From assembly GCF_949628265.1 (NCBI RefSeq), contig NC_088786.1, forward strand, positions 6,076,001 through 6,140,000: 64,000 bases of DNA, in the 5' to 3' direction. The translations under genes were made by a program, and so were the position numbers. This DNA comes from Cloeon dipterum (Eukaryota; Arthropoda; Insecta; Ephemeroptera; Baetidae). The notes below the pieces were generated by a model. That model worked only from the letters and a program-made list of their open reading frames with translations. It did not search any database and was not told the origin of the DNA. Shown piece by piece: positions 63,926 through 64,000 of the stretch. The stretch's first letter is position 1. The number at the start of each line of letters is the position of its first letter.

Positions 63926-64000
63926 CAAAACTATCTCAGTTTTGTCATCATGCGCGTATGTATGTGGGCATTCTGCAAGAAGTAGTTTTCCTTTCTTTGT

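Overview
This is a eukaryotic window, most likely from an insect. It is AT-rich, its genes are split by many GT-AG introns (51 nt to over 9 kb), and it carries dispersed foldback and MITE-type repeats. The protein families also fit an arthropod: SBF/MTMR5-13, an NRF-6-type acyltransferase, trypsin-like proteases, and C-type lectins with a CC-x3-M signature. I cannot name the species.

Layout. At 480-534 (-) lies the first coding exon of an Sbf (MTMR5/13-like) gene that runs off the left edge. It is head-to-head with a seven-exon gene at 2958-10198 (+). That gene encodes a RING finger, a B-box-like Cys/His cluster, a coiled coil and a cyclophilin fold lacking most active-site residues, a layout recalling primate TRIM5-cyclophilin fusions. 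An apparently intact non-autonomous hAT element with an 8-bp target duplication sits in its second intron.

From 11365 to 22443 (-) a trypsin-type serine protease is encoded by seven exons. Its 8.3-kb intron, between the DSCQ and GDSGGP exons, holds a complete ubiquitin-specific protease gene on the opposite strand (13409-19330, +). The USP linker grew by tandem exon duplication, helped by a run of 2-2 phase symmetric exons.

From 23167 to 36456 (-) three tandem copies of a gene encode secreted proteins with two C-type lectin-like domains. The copies have diverged, and one has a frameshifting deletion. Between copies B and C is a mosaic of orphan USP exons and a piece of the serine-protease gene, the footprint of a larger duplication. 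At 37498-54061 (-) is a twelve-exon NRF-6-like membrane acyltransferase (719 aa) with a 9.4-kb first intron.

The right end (54.1-64 kb) is mostly non-coding and repeat-rich: inverted and dispersed repeats, a 32-bp tandem repeat and a ~1.08-kb foldback. It contains only the last exon of a multi-pass membrane protein, probably an ALG6/ALG8-type glucosyltransferase (60256-60570, -).

The exon models come from reading splice sites and phase by eye. Coordinates may be off by a base or two, and parts of the lectin models are unresolved. The genes look functionally unrelated, apart from two possible ubiquitin-pathway proteins (a putative RING E3 and a deubiquitinase) and a possible immune or secreted set (serine protease and lectins).
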